Shown: positions 26,443-35,514, counted from the first letter of the stretch. The stretch is DNA of 48,141 nt from Promethearchaeota archaeon (GCA_019058515.1 JAHPYY010000019.1:1-48141), one strand, 5' to 3'. A program made the numbers and translations. The notes: generated from the sequence alone by a model not told the origin.

Positions 26443-27120
26443 TTGACAAATTTTAAGCAATATTTAGAACCTACAGAATTTTTTAATTTTAACCACCCAA
26501 AAGTCAAAAATAAGGCTTTAGAAATAACTGAAAATTTAACTGAGGATGCAGAAAAAGTTAAAGCTTTATTTTATTGGGTTAGAGACGAAATAAAGTACAA
26601 CATGATGTCATACATTCCAAGCGTAAAAGCTAATTTTAAAGCAAGCGTCACCTTACGAAGAAGATACGGATTTTGCGTTTCAAAATCTATACTCTTATCG
26701 TCGTTTGCGCGTGCGATTGGTATACCTGCTCGTATTCATTTGGTTGATTTGATAAATCATTTAATTTCTCAAAAAATAATAGACTTTATGGGGACTCCCG
26801 TGATGTTTTACCACGGATATTCGGAGGTCTTTCTAAACGATAGATGGATCAAATTAACTCCCTCTTTTGATAAAGCAACTGCTCTTAAAGCGGGGTTCTT
26901 ACCAATGGTAGAATTTGATGGTAAGAGAGACGCCATTTTTGCTGAATATGATCTTAAAGGTAATCGTTTTGGAGAATACGTAAAAGATAGAGGAATTCAC
27001 GCAGATTTACCTCTCAGCGAAATTGAAAAAGTATTTGTCGAGCGGTATCCTAAAATTTTCGATGGTATTACCCCACTAAAACAATATAGTAGGACTAAGG
27101 ACTTTTCTTATAAGTCCTAA
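26443..27120 (+). CDS. transglutaminase-like cysteine protease-fold protein, copy 2
   Basis: A paralogue of the protein at 23937. The Cys is in RRRYGFCVSKSILLSSFARAI, the His in FYHGYSEVFLNDRWI and the Asp in LTPSFDKATAL, so the triad is complete. The best start is the TTG at 26443, preceded by GGGG at ten bases; it gives 225 residues beginning TNFKQYLEPTEFFNF, which aligns with the start of copy 1. A TTG at 26419 would add eight residues with no counterpart in copy 1. The gene follows the broken receiver and is probably in the same transcription unit. The C-terminus differs (KDFSYKS). Confidence 0.8.
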   Translation: MTNFKQYLEPTEFFNFNHPKVKNKALEITENLTEDAEKVKALFYWVRDEIKYNMMSYIPSVKANFKASVTLRRRYGFCVSKSILLSSFARAIGIPARIHLVDLINHLISQKIIDFMGTPVMFYHGYSEVFLNDRWIKLTPSFDKATALKAGFLPMVEFDGKRDAIFAEYDLKGNRFGEYVKDRGIHADLPLSEIEKVFVERYPKIFDGITPLKQYSRTKDFSYKS

Positions 27121-27730
27121 GAGCGCTTATTAATCAAAAAAGTCGGAACACATTAATTAAATCAAGTTTTCTATTTCTACTACTTGAAATGATTGTCTCA
27201 TGTAAATAGAGAAACGTTTAGAAACGCTGCAAGATTATTTTTTAAGTAGAAAAATTAGGGAAATATTAGATTTTTGGAGATTATAATTGATGATTTTAAT
27301 TTTCTCGGTATTATTTGGAATGAGGATTGAGGAAATGAAGGAGTTTTTTGTTTTATAAAATTTAAACACATTTTAATTTATTTAAGAACTCAGAAAATTC
27401 ACATTGTTACGCTAAAATTAGAGAAATTAGAAATTGATTAGAAATTTTCTAATTGGTATCTCGCTTATATAATGGCTTGTTTATTCTGAATACTCTTTAT
27501 TATTATTATTAATTAGAAAATTAGAAAAATAAAAATAATATATATAGAAAAATTTTTTTTAAAAAAAATATTTTTTTTGGATAAATAGGCACACCAATCA
27601 AAAATTTTCTAATTTTCTAATCGAATTTTTAACATTAACTTAGAAATATAAAAACAAGCCCAAACACTCAGAAATAATTTTCTAATTAATTTCTAATTAC
27701 TCTCAAAGATTAAGAATTTAAAGATTGGAT
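27121..27730. other. gene-free AT-rich region
   Basis: This 610-base gap has no supported gene. Its second half holds the TTAGAAA/TTTCTAA repeat cluster; the first half has only AT-rich sequence with isolated copies of the same motif (e.g. TTTAGAAAC near 27218). Confidence 0.5.
27427..27697. repeat. cluster of TTAGAAA / TTTCTAA motifs in both orientations
   Basis: Within 271 bases the motif TTAGAAA(A) and its complement recur at least eight times: TTAGAAATT (27427), ATTAGAAATTTTCTAAT (27437-27453, a near-perfect palindrome), TTAGAAAATTAGAAAA (27513-27528, tandem), TTTTCTAATTTTCTAAT (27604-27620, the tandem inverted), TTAGAAA (near 27640) and TTTTCTAATTAATTTCTAAT (27678 on). The two outer halves are roughly mirror images, each with a GGCTTGTTT-like block. 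This looks like iterons or a multi-site operator next to the 27731-28303 gene. Confidence 0.6.
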
Positions 27731-28303
27731 TTAATCGTCCTTGAGAATACCTCTAAAATCCCAATTATTTATAAAATGCTCATCCATACGAATTGCATAC
27801 ATTGATTGTCTATATTCTCCACTATTAAATGTGTTTGTGCCAACTGTAATATAATCTTTATTTTCTATTGCCTCTTGAAGTAGTTCTCCCAACTGCTTAA
27901 GTTTGTAATTTTGTCTTGTAAATTCATTGAAGTCTCTCAAATTCTTAGATGTAAACCAGTAATTCCCATGTATATCTTGTTGTAATTTGCATGTTAAATA
28001 TTTTGGCTGTACTTTCACAAATTCACTTTTATTTTCACCATAATATTGTTCAAATTCCCTTGCTTCATGACAAAATTCTAAAAACTTGTGAACCAATTCG
28101 TTGGAAATAATTCTCCTTGATTTTATTAGGATTTCTAGTACATTATCGGTTTTTAATTCAATTCTAAACACTTTCTTAAATAGTAATATCCCTGCTAAAA
28201 TGATTTGATAAATTTCTTTAATTCTAGGGTAATCTTTTTCGAATGTGTTTTTATTTCTACTTTTAGTTTTAAAGTTTTTTAGTTGTTTATCGAGTTCATA
28301 CAA
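27731..28303 (-). CDS. unknown protein beside the repeat cluster
   Basis: A 190-residue protein, helical and Lys-rich in the first half (KDYPRIKEIYQIILAGILLFKK) and mixed in the second (TSKNLRDFNEFTRQNYKLKQLGELLQEAI, YRQSMYAIRMDEHFINNWDF). The only start in frame is a weak TTG at 28303, and ATG codons just upstream are out of frame, so the N-terminus may be truncated. Its stop lies 30 bases from the TTAGAAA cluster, so it might be a DNA-binding protein for those sites (replication or partition type). That is a guess from position. I do not recognise it. Confidence 0.5.
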   Translation of the reverse strand: MYELDKQLKNFKTKSRNKNTFEKDYPRIKEIYQIILAGILLFKKVFRIELKTDNVLEILIKSRRIISNELVHKFLEFCHEAREFEQYYGENKSEFVKVQPKYLTCKLQQDIHGNYWFTSKNLRDFNEFTRQNYKLKQLGELLQEAIENKDYITVGTNTFNSGEYRQSMYAIRMDEHFINNWDFRGILKDD

Positions 28304-28782
28304 ATCATTTGGATTTCATTTGTCTATTTTTTAATAATATATATTTATTGGAGTATATCATATCAATGAATTAAAATCATCGAATTCCTAAATCCAATTA
28401 TTAAGGGTTAAAATTTGAGTTTACAACGAGTATAAGGGATGTTCGAATTTAGTGTAAATTTCGAAAGGATTGAGAAAAAGACTCCTGTATTTACAATTTT
28501 TTACCTAATATTACTAAAATCAATTACAATAGCCAAGAAATCGAAAATTACGAGATAAGTTTTCCAAATAATAAATATTATTGAAATTTATTTTGAACGC
28601 CTAAATCGGGTTAAAAATGTTATTGTTTTAATATGTTTGTAAAGTAGAATAAAAGATTATGGAAAATATAGGTTATTAATCTGTAAACAAATTGATTTTT
28701 AGTGTTGATTTAAGGATTTAAATTTATTACTTAATAATTATTTAAAATACAATCTAATTAAATTAAAGAGGTGTGATAATTA
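28304..28782. other. gene-free gap before the zinc-ribbon gene
   Basis: A 479-base AT-rich stretch. A 40-codon open frame from ATG 28439 has no family resemblance and no well-placed ribosome site. The end carries AGAGGTG, the ribosome site of the next gene. I see nothing else. Confidence 0.5.
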
Positions 28783-28998
28783 ATGAAATATGAAAAATGT
28801 CCTCATTGTAATAAAACTATAGTTCCTTACACTTTGATAGATGATATTATATTAGATGAAAATTTTAAAATAATCGTTTCGGACATTAAGGAGGGACAAT
28901 TTGCTATATTTCGAGAAGGAAAAACAAAAATTGCCCTTCTTGGGTGTCCAGAATGTAAAAAGACTTTTATTAGAGATGAACCAAGTTATTTAGGTTAG
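28783..28998 (+). CDS. small zinc-ribbon protein
   Basis: A 71-residue protein with two Cys pairs, CPHCNKT at the N-terminus and CPECKKT near the C-terminus, that would bind one zinc. The middle (FKIIVSDIKEGQFAIFREGKTKIALLG) is a beta hairpin-like core. The start has a strong AGAGGTG site eleven bases before the ATG. Such small archaeal zinc ribbons are nucleic-acid- or protein-binding; the partner is not known. It converges with the TIR-like gene; the T-rich runs between them (29000-29035) may end transcription from both sides. Confidence 0.65.
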   Translation: MKYEKCPHCNKTIVPYTLIDDIILDENFKIIVSDIKEGQFAIFREGKTKIALLGCPECKKTFIRDEPSYLG

Positions 28999-29034
28999 TT
29001 TTTTTTTTAATTAAACTCCAAATTTTTTTTTTTT

Positions 29035-30087
29035 TTAATTACGGAATCCCCTTAAAGCTTCTGAAAGTTTCTTAAAAAGACTAAATGGGGGCTCTTCTCC
29101 TTCATATTCACATCTGTAGAGTCCTTGTAAATTAGAAGGTAACTCAATTCTCTTATCTACAAGGAGAATTACCTTTTTATCATACTTTAGAAAACTAGCC
29201 CCGATTTCTATTAACACATTTTCATTTATTTTATATGAATCATCAGGCAATTTCTCTTGTTCATCAGCACTTACATTAATTATCGCACAATTACAATCTT
29301 TCATTAATCCAAAGATTTTTTCTGGTATTGGAATTGCTGTAGTTTCCACTTCTTCAGCTATAACATACTTAAATTGACCAAAATCTAAGATCTCTTTTAA
29401 TTGTTCGAGTATTTTATTATTTTTACTGTGCCCTATGAATGCTTTTGGTATACTTTTATCTATCGCATGCGATGCTGAAATAGTTTGCTTAATCTGTTTC
29501 TTATCGGCTTCAACACAATCTGCAATCTGTTCTTCAGCTTCTTCTAATTCTTCTTCTGTTTCTATTGTATCATCTTCTGAGATTTCTTGACCTCCTAATA
29601 AAGATAAATTTATATATTTACTACCGCTTAATTCTTGTAAAATTCCTAATTCTTTAGCATTCTCTATGATTAAATTATAGCATTGTTCAGTCGTGGCTTG
29701 AGGAATATCGTAGTCACGTTCTAAAATATTTTTAAACAACTGTTTCTCAGGGATTTTATGATTATTATATTTGGTGAATAGTTTTTGATATAATTCAATA
29801 TTAAACAATGCTTCTTTCAATCCTATATTTTTTTCTTCGTTAGTTTTAGGTTTAAGTATTGAAATTCCTAAAGGTGTAAGAGATATTTCTTTAGCAACAT
29901 AACTTCCTTTAGTAAGTCCAAATTTAGAAGAAGCAGTAATAAGCATTCTAAATTTACTATTACTTGGAGAAAGACCTAAAGCTTCCGCTAAAGAAAGTCG
30001 ATTAAAGGGTTTGCCTGCATTATTATCATTAATCGCTTTGGCGATCTGTAAAGATCTAATATAGCTAAATATCCAGATGATTATCAA
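29035..30087 (-). CDS. TIR-like nucleotide-binding effector with N-terminal winged-helix domain
   Basis: A protein of about 350 residues in two parts. Residues about 12-170 resemble a winged-helix module (RSLQIAKAINDNNAGKPF, RLSLAEALGLSPSNSKFRMLI, KFGLTKGSYVAKEISLTPLG). After an acidic linker (EEELEEAEEQIADC) comes a TIR-like domain of the PF10137 type: PKAFIGHSKNNKILEQLKEIL, YVIAEEVETTAIPIPEKIF, CAIINVSADE, NENVLIEIGASFLKYDKKVILL and NLQGLYRCEYEGE. These proteins are thought to be nucleotide-activated effectors in antiviral defence. The first 11 residues (MIIIWIFSYI) look unlike the family, where more residues precede RSLQIAKAI, so the N-terminus may be truncated or replaced. Confidence 0.75.
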   Translation of the reverse strand: MIIIWIFSYIRSLQIAKAINDNNAGKPFNRLSLAEALGLSPSNSKFRMLITASSKFGLTKGSYVAKEISLTPLGISILKPKTNEEKNIGLKEALFNIELYQKLFTKYNNHKIPEKQLFKNILERDYDIPQATTEQCYNLIIENAKELGILQELSGSKYINLSLLGGQEISEDDTIETEEELEEAEEQIADCVEADKKQIKQTISASHAIDKSIPKAFIGHSKNNKILEQLKEILDFGQFKYVIAEEVETTAIPIPEKIFGLMKDCNCAIINVSADEQEKLPDDSYKINENVLIEIGASFLKYDKKVILLVDKRIELPSNLQGLYRCEYEGEEPPFSLFKKLSEALRGFRN

Positions 30088-30205
30088 TACAAAATAGATT
30101 ATTTTGAAGAAGCTAATAAAATCCAGAAATTAGTTTAAGAGACAAAATTTACCAGCGTTTCAAATCGATTTTGAAAACTTAACTCAATCATTAAAAACAA
30201 GATAA
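30064..30205 (+). pseudogene. possible C-terminal remnant of a lost gene
   Basis: On the plus strand, opposite the start of the TIR-like gene, two adjacent frames read AKYPDDYQYKIDYFEEANKIQKLV (stop at 30136) and then, one base shifted, FKRQNLPAFQIDFENLTQSL (stop at 30203). Together they look like the tail of a helical protein with one frameshift. There is no upstream continuation. It may mark the edge of a past insertion. Weak evidence. Confidence 0.2.
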
Positions 30206-30480
30206 AGTAGTTTTGATAAAGATTTGAATTCTAAATTACCCAATATCTAATTAAATAAGAGAGCTCGGATTTTTTGAAAAAATTTCGAACTCTTGGATTT
30301 TTTTCTACCTTCTCTATTTTTGAAGATCGATTACTGGATAGTAGTTGTTGTTGGATGGAATCACAGAAAATAAAACTATAAATCTAATATTTCAATAATA
30401 TTTTAAGTAGAAATATTAAGAAGTTATTAAACCAAGTTTAAAATTTGCAAAGCACAATATAACTAAGTGATTGAAAAATA

Positions 30481-31404
30481 ATGCCTCTCTCAATTTTTTT
30501 ATACAATATCGACTCTAGTTTCGGGCCTTCTGTAATCGCAGAGTATAATTTAACAAAAGAGAAGATTACAAAAGAAATTTTGAAAAAATTAGAAGAAAAA
30601 CATGTTAAAAAAGATTACTCTGATGCTACCACAAGGAAAGACAATTTGAAGTTTTATTCAAGCAAGATAAAAGCAGAAACTATAAAAAAAGATTTATACC
30701 TAGGATTTATACTAAAACCAGATGAAGACATAATTTCTTTAAAAAGTGTATTTGAAGATTCAGAGAAGAAAATAATAGCTGAATTTTCTGAAGACAAATC
30801 GAAAATGCAACGAATATTGAAAGACATTATGAACTCAATCCTAACTCTAATGGAAAAGTTAAAAGAACCTAAAATGATTGTTGAAACGATAAATGAGAAG
30901 ACAAAGAAAATGCTTGACGAAGGAAAGTTGCAAGAAGCTAGAGAATTAATCGATTTAGGAGAAAAAATTCCCCTAAAACTCGCTGAAGAGGTGAAAATTG
31001 CAGAAAAACTTCTTAAAGATGGTTTTTTCAAAAAAGCTAAGAAGAGTTTTTTAAAAGCCTCCGAGTTAGCTGGACAAATAAGGGAACTGGAAATCATGTC
31101 GTTTCTTGAAAACAAAGCAGAACAGGTTGGTTCTTTTCCAGATTTAATTAAAGAGCGAGAAAACATTTTAAGAGATGTTTATAAGATACAGGAAGACATG
31201 AATGCCAACATTTTAACAGTTTACCAAGATTTAATCGAGAAAATAAGTCAAATAGTATCCATTGCTTATACCTTCGAAGAAGACGAACTACTAGACGATT
31301 TGACTGACCTTATGAATCAGCTTTACAATGCAAATAATTTAGCTAAAAAGATATATCAAATTAATAAAAAAGTAAATGAACATATAGATAATTCTTTTAG
31401 CTAA
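30481..31404 (+). CDS. longin-like domain protein with a long helical C-terminus
   Basis: The first 125 residues have a longin-like pattern: LSIFLYNIDSSFGPSVIAEYN (strands 1 and 2), LYLGFILKPDEDIISL (a later strand), and FEDSEKKIIAEFSEDKSKMQRILKDIMNSIL (helices). The remaining 180 residues form long helices with TPR-like spacing (ARELIDLGEKI, LKDGFFKKAKKSFLKASELAG) and a coiled coil at the end. Longin and roadblock proteins with helical extensions are known in Asgard archaea as part of the eukaryote-like small-GTPase toolkit. No GTPase gene is next to it. A divergent role as a plain helical protein is possible. The start is ATG 30481. Confidence 0.5.
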   Translation: MPLSIFLYNIDSSFGPSVIAEYNLTKEKITKEILKKLEEKHVKKDYSDATTRKDNLKFYSSKIKAETIKKDLYLGFILKPDEDIISLKSVFEDSEKKIIAEFSEDKSKMQRILKDIMNSILTLMEKLKEPKMIVETINEKTKKMLDEGKLQEARELIDLGEKIPLKLAEEVKIAEKLLKDGFFKKAKKSFLKASELAGQIRELEIMSFLENKAEQVGSFPDLIKERENILRDVYKIQEDMNANILTVYQDLIEKISQIVSIAYTFEEDELLDDLTDLMNQLYNANNLAKKIYQINKKVNEHIDNSFS

Positions 31405-31466
31405 AAATTTATTTATCGTGTGTGTTTAATTTTCAAAATCTTCGAGTTATTACATTTTTCTTATTA

Positions 31467-31481
31467 CATAGCTAAGCTATG
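31467..31481. terminator. palindrome between convergent genes, candidate bidirectional terminator
   Basis: CATAGCTAAGCTATG is a perfect 7-bp palindrome around one A, located between the stops of the longin-like gene (31404) and the ATPase gene (31557). TTTT follows it on the plus strand and AT-rich sequence on the other. Confidence 0.4.
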
Positions 31482-31556
31482 CTTTTAATTAGATTCGGGA
31501 TGAACTTATAAAATTTGATTTTGCAAAAAGAAGTAAAAAATAATGTTAAATAACAT

Positions 31557-33380
31557 TTATTCTCCAGGATTCTCAGGAGTAGCACCTTCCTCTTGAGGAA
31601 GAGGCGTATATTCTCCAATATCCGGGAATATAATTTTGGCAATTTCCCAACCTTCTCTAGTGGGATAGGTGAGCGCGTTAGCGATTAATTCCTCGCCACT
31701 TTGGTTGTTGATTTCAAATTTGTGGATTTCAGGGTTGTTTTGTAACATCATCTCGTATTTTGCGCCACCGCTTCCTTCAGGGACGATCAAAACTGCAGCA
31801 TCGATAGCATTTTCTCCTAAAGCATCTTTTAACCTTTTTGCAGCGTAATATCCTGCCACGCCTGCGCTTCTATCAAATGTTTTTATTGATGGTATTTCTA
31901 ATCCCCATTTTTTACCATCGTACTCGATGAGGGCAGCGAGGGTTTGAGTTCTTTTCCCTAACATAAATTTGAATTCCATTTGAGTAGTGAATTGCTTTCC
32001 TTTCTGTTCTCCGACTTTGATTATCATTTTTAATGCAGCTCCAGCGACCGATTGAGGGTTTACATCGATAATGTACTCTTCTTCTGCTAAAATCTCCTCT
32101 ATTTTCTTTTGAATAACGGTTCTAGGCTTTGAGAAATCAATGGGTTCTTCCTCTGCCATAACTGGAGGTGCTGCAGTGGCAACTATATCCGCTCCGGCTT
32201 CTAAAAGCTCGTCGACGGTCATTTCTTCCATCACTACTTTATCGATAAATCTCCTGCAGAGTTTAATGGAGTTCCTAGGATTACCTTGAGTTTTTTCGTA
32301 AATCATTTCGATTAGTTTTTCATTTAACGGAAACAGAGGGTATAAAGGAGGATTTAAGTTGTTTTCATCCCAAAATACCTCCATCGATTTTGAAAAGAAG
32401 ATTTTTAAATCGTTTAGACTGAATGGTTTTAAGTCTTGTTCTGGTTCCATCCTCGATCTCAAGGGAGGATCAGCAATTTCTAAGATACGAGGCCAAATTT
32501 CTTTCAATACCGCAACTCCTATTACTAGTCCTTTTACTTCATTATACAGCCTTTTAATAATTTCAAGGAACTTTCGTTCAGCGGCTTCCCCGTGCATTCT
32601 ATATGGAGATTCTAACTCATCAAAATATAATATTAAAACTCTATCTAAGTTGTCTGTGATAATTTTAATCATAGCCAAGCAAATATCGTCATCCTCTATT
32701 ACCGAATTAATCCCGAGTTCTGCTAGTTCTTCGGGTTCTAGTTCTTCTCCTAGCAACCAACGTTCTGCTAGTGGTTTCTTGTTTTTCTCGAGTTGATAGG
32801 TGACTAAAGCTTTGACACAATCGGCAAATACACCCGGAAATTCCCGTATTCCTTTTTGAATTACTTCGTCGATCTTAGGTTTCTGAAATATCCCTTTTTT
32901 TTCTCCACCCCACTTTTGTCTTACTAACTTTTCGGATACCGTATCTAATATCTCTGCGCTCAATTCTTCAATAATACATGTATATACATGGAGTAGGACT
33001 CGAATACTTGCTGGAGGGCTTGGAACATAAACAATACTCCAATCTACTGGTTCTAATTGGCTAATCTCGATCTCTTCTACCTCTCCTGTGTGCTCCAACT
33101 TCTTTTTATTTTCCCGTTCTTTATCTTTAAAACTGTGATAAGCATGGGTTTTTCCAGAGCCAGCACTTCCAAGAATAGGAATTAACCTGCTAGATCTATC
33201 TCTGTGGGTTTCGCGAACCAACCTATATACTTCTCTATCGATATAACTGCGAGGTCGGGCTATATCTACTTTATCCGGGATATTACCTCGCGACACAAAA
33301 TTACTAAATGGCAATATAGGAGAGGCTCGCAAGACTTCGAGGTACATTTCTTTATCTTCATCGCTTAATTCTGAATACAT
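31557..33380 (-). CDS. P-loop ATPase of AAA/STAND type, about 607 residues
   Basis: The N-terminal part (to about residue 390) is an ATPase: Walker A in PILGSAGSGKTHAYHSF (near residue 70), Walker B in RVLILYFDELESPYRM (near 250), and a sensor-like TQGNPRNSIKLCRRFIDK, as in Orc1/Cdc6- and STAND-type ATPases. A linker (AAPPVMAEEEPIDFSKP) leads to a C-terminal domain of about 170 residues (VAGAALKMIIKVGEQKGK, AALIEYDGKKWGLEI, AAVLIVPEGSGGAKYEM) with alternating strands and helices, possibly a nuclease-like fold. ATG 33380 is preceded by GGAAGG. Its function is not known; DNA handling or defence are both possible. It seems to be a single-gene unit. Confidence 0.7.
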   Translation of the reverse strand: MYSELSDEDKEMYLEVLRASPILPFSNFVSRGNIPDKVDIARPRSYIDREVYRLVRETHRDRSSRLIPILGSAGSGKTHAYHSFKDKERENKKKLEHTGEVEEIEISQLEPVDWSIVYVPSPPASIRVLLHVYTCIIEELSAEILDTVSEKLVRQKWGGEKKGIFQKPKIDEVIQKGIREFPGVFADCVKALVTYQLEKNKKPLAERWLLGEELEPEELAELGINSVIEDDDICLAMIKIITDNLDRVLILYFDELESPYRMHGEAAERKFLEIIKRLYNEVKGLVIGVAVLKEIWPRILEIADPPLRSRMEPEQDLKPFSLNDLKIFFSKSMEVFWDENNLNPPLYPLFPLNEKLIEMIYEKTQGNPRNSIKLCRRFIDKVVMEEMTVDELLEAGADIVATAAPPVMAEEEPIDFSKPRTVIQKKIEEILAEEEYIIDVNPQSVAGAALKMIIKVGEQKGKQFTTQMEFKFMLGKRTQTLAALIEYDGKKWGLEIPSIKTFDRSAGVAGYYAAKRLKDALGENAIDAAVLIVPEGSGGAKYEMMLQNNPEIHKFEINNQSGEELIANALTYPTREGWEIAKIIFPDIGEYTPLPQEEGATPENPGE

Positions 33381-33710
33381 ATTAATCAAACCTTCCAGTT
33401 TACGAATAATTAAACTATTAATTTTATCTGATTTGCTTAACTAAGATATAGCTTATTGATTATTTAAATAATACCTCATATTAAATGTTTTCAAGAGCAA
33501 TGGTTATACTTCAATTATTTTTTACCGTCTTTAAAAAATTTAAACGCCTTCAAAATCTTAGATTTAACACCTTTAACTGTATTATAATTAAATTTTTTAG
33601 TTTGAACTTACTTACCTTAAGTGGATATTATTGTATAATATTAAATCTATGATGAAATCAAAAATTTTACATTTTCCATTCAAAATGAAGCTGGCTGTGA
33701 GGTGAAAAAA

Positions 33711-34337
33711 GTGTCAAATAAAGACGATGAAAATGACGATGATGACGACGATGATGACGATTTCGAAGGAACATTCGATTTCTCGACCTTTTTCAAAGAT
33801 CCAAATAAATTCCTAAGATCGAAACAGTTTCAACGCCTTTTTCGAGATATCTTTAGTAAAATGTTTAAGAATATGCCTAAAGATTTGCAAAATCTAACTC
33901 CCAAAGAAATCAATAAATTCATGCGAGATAATAAAGATAAATTTGGACCGTTTATCTATGGATTTAACATTAACATGGGACCTGAAGGACCGAAGATTGA
34001 CTCGTTTGGTAATATAAAAAGAGGAGAATATACGGGAAAACCAGAGGTGAAGAAGGATAGAGAGCCTCTAATAGAAATCAACGAAGAAGCTGATCAAATA
34101 ATCGTAATTGCAGAGATGCCTGGGATTAATCGCGATGACATTCAATTAAAAGCAACAAGCAGAAGCATTACCATTTCTGCAGATACAGAAACCGTAGGCA
34201 GACGTTATTTCAAAGAGGTAGAATTACCCGCGATAATTAACTCAGACTACGCAAAGGCTAGGTATGTAAATGGGATATTGGAAATAAAACTTAAGAAATT
34301 GGGCAAAGAAAAACATAAGGACATACGGATCGATTAA
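33711..34337 (+). CDS. Hsp20/alpha-crystallin small heat shock protein with acidic N-terminus
   Basis: About 208 residues. The alpha-crystallin domain occupies the C-terminal third (LIEINEEADQIIVIAEMPGI, IQLKATSRSITISADT, ARYVNGILEIKLKKL). The N-terminal extension begins with about nine Asp in a row plus Glu and is followed by helical segments with MFKNMPKDL and FGPFIYGFNINMGPEG. Small heat shock proteins hold unfolded proteins in soluble form. The start is taken as GTG 33711, five bases after GAGGTGA; the GTG at 33702 lies within that ribosome site. The acidic stretch is unusual for an Hsp20. No IXI motif is visible at the end (KHKDIRID). Confidence 0.88.
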   Translation: MSNKDDENDDDDDDDDDFEGTFDFSTFFKDPNKFLRSKQFQRLFRDIFSKMFKNMPKDLQNLTPKEINKFMRDNKDKFGPFIYGFNINMGPEGPKIDSFGNIKRGEYTGKPEVKKDREPLIEINEEADQIIVIAEMPGINRDDIQLKATSRSITISADTETVGRRYFKEVELPAIINSDYAKARYVNGILEIKLKKLGKEKHKDIRID

Positions 34338-34459
34338 TTTAATTGAAGTAATTTGTTTCTTTATAAATTATTAACGGATTATTGTGTCTCTAATTATCTA
34401 CCCTAAACTTTTTTAGTTACTTCTTAATAGTCTGCACAAAACCATTTTAAAAAAACAAA

Positions 34460-35506
34460 ATGTCAGTTAACGATAATACTCTTTCTTTAAGGGCATTGGT
34501 TCTAATTACGTGCATTACAATTATAATTTTTGTAGTTGGAATAATTCTGCTCGCTTTGGGGTATAATGAGGCTTTTTATTCTCCCGATCTAACCATTCGT
34601 CTTATTTTTGAAGTATTTACCAATATAGGCTCAACCACAGTTTTTATAGTCTTAATTGGGGTATTTTATATAGCATACGACAAAAATTTTGCCAAAAACC
34701 TCACATTAAACTTACTTTTTGCTGTGTATCTGAACAGTTTATTAAAGGATCTCTTTCAAGATCCAAGACCTTCTACGAATGTCGACCCTAACGAAGTCAC
34801 TGAAGAAAATCCCCAAGGATTAATCGAAACCGGCTATGGTTTTCCCTCGGGGCATTCCCAACAAGCGGTCATGATTTGGGGTTATATTGGATTCGAATTT
34901 AAGGAAAGAATCACTATTAAAAATATCTCAATTGTACCCATTCTTACTTCAATTCTAAGTTTTCTCGTGATAATTTCGAGGGTGATTGTAGGGGTTCACG
35001 ACCTTCAAGATATTGTCGGAGGTACTTTAATTGGGATCGTTTCGCTCCTAGGAGTCATCTTCCTAATGCCAATCTTAATTAGGTGGTTTAACAAGCGAAC
35101 TATTTGGGTCCATATGGTAATAGGAACAATCATTTCAATTATCTTATTCGTAGTAGGAATAGCATTTTTCCCTACTTCGGGAGAAGGACTACTACCAAAT
35201 CCCGTGCCTTTCTCGGATTCCGGGTCATACGCTTTAGTTGGAGGTGTATTATTAGGACTCTCTATTGGCTATCCCTTAGAGAATGAGTACATAAAATACA
35301 ACCCGAAAGAACTGTCAACACGTCAAAAAATCGTAAACTTAGTAATTGGATTGTCACTACTTTTAATTACTTATTTCGTTTTAGAAATCATTCTTCATGG
35401 TAATGTGGTCTTACGATTTATAAGATACTCAATTTTAGCTTTAATTTTTTCCTTGGTAGCTCCTTTCATATTCTCAAAACTTAACAAAAAAACAGCAGGA
35501 ACTTAG
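34460..35506 (+). CDS. PAP2-family membrane phosphatase
   Basis: A 348-residue protein with about eight membrane helices. All three PAP2 motifs are present: KDLFQDPRP (motif 1), FPSGHSQQ (motif 2) and SRVIVGVHDLQDIVGG (motif 3, the nucleophile His and the Asp). Family members remove phosphate from lipid phosphates such as undecaprenyl or dolichyl pyrophosphate or phosphatidate. Motif 2 and motif 3 are predicted to face the cell exterior. After motif 3 there is a long extra membrane region (four helices) beyond the usual PAP2 length. The gene stands alone on the plus strand, ending eight bases from the convergent mmp9-like gene. Confidence 0.9.
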   Translation: MSVNDNTLSLRALVLITCITIIIFVVGIILLALGYNEAFYSPDLTIRLIFEVFTNIGSTTVFIVLIGVFYIAYDKNFAKNLTLNLLFAVYLNSLLKDLFQDPRPSTNVDPNEVTEENPQGLIETGYGFPSGHSQQAVMIWGYIGFEFKERITIKNISIVPILTSILSFLVIISRVIVGVHDLQDIVGGTLIGIVSLLGVIFLMPILIRWFNKRTIWVHMVIGTIISIILFVVGIAFFPTSGEGLLPNPVPFSDSGSYALVGGVLLGLSIGYPLENEYIKYNPKELSTRQKIVNLVIGLSLLLITYFVLEIILHGNVVLRFIRYSILALIFSLVAPFIFSKLNKKTAGT

Positions 35507-35514
35507 AAGTTTTC

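Noticed and set aside
28439..28561. A 40-codon open frame from ATG 28439.
   Set aside because: AAGGG touches the start codon directly, there is no similarity to anything known, and the composition is AT-driven.
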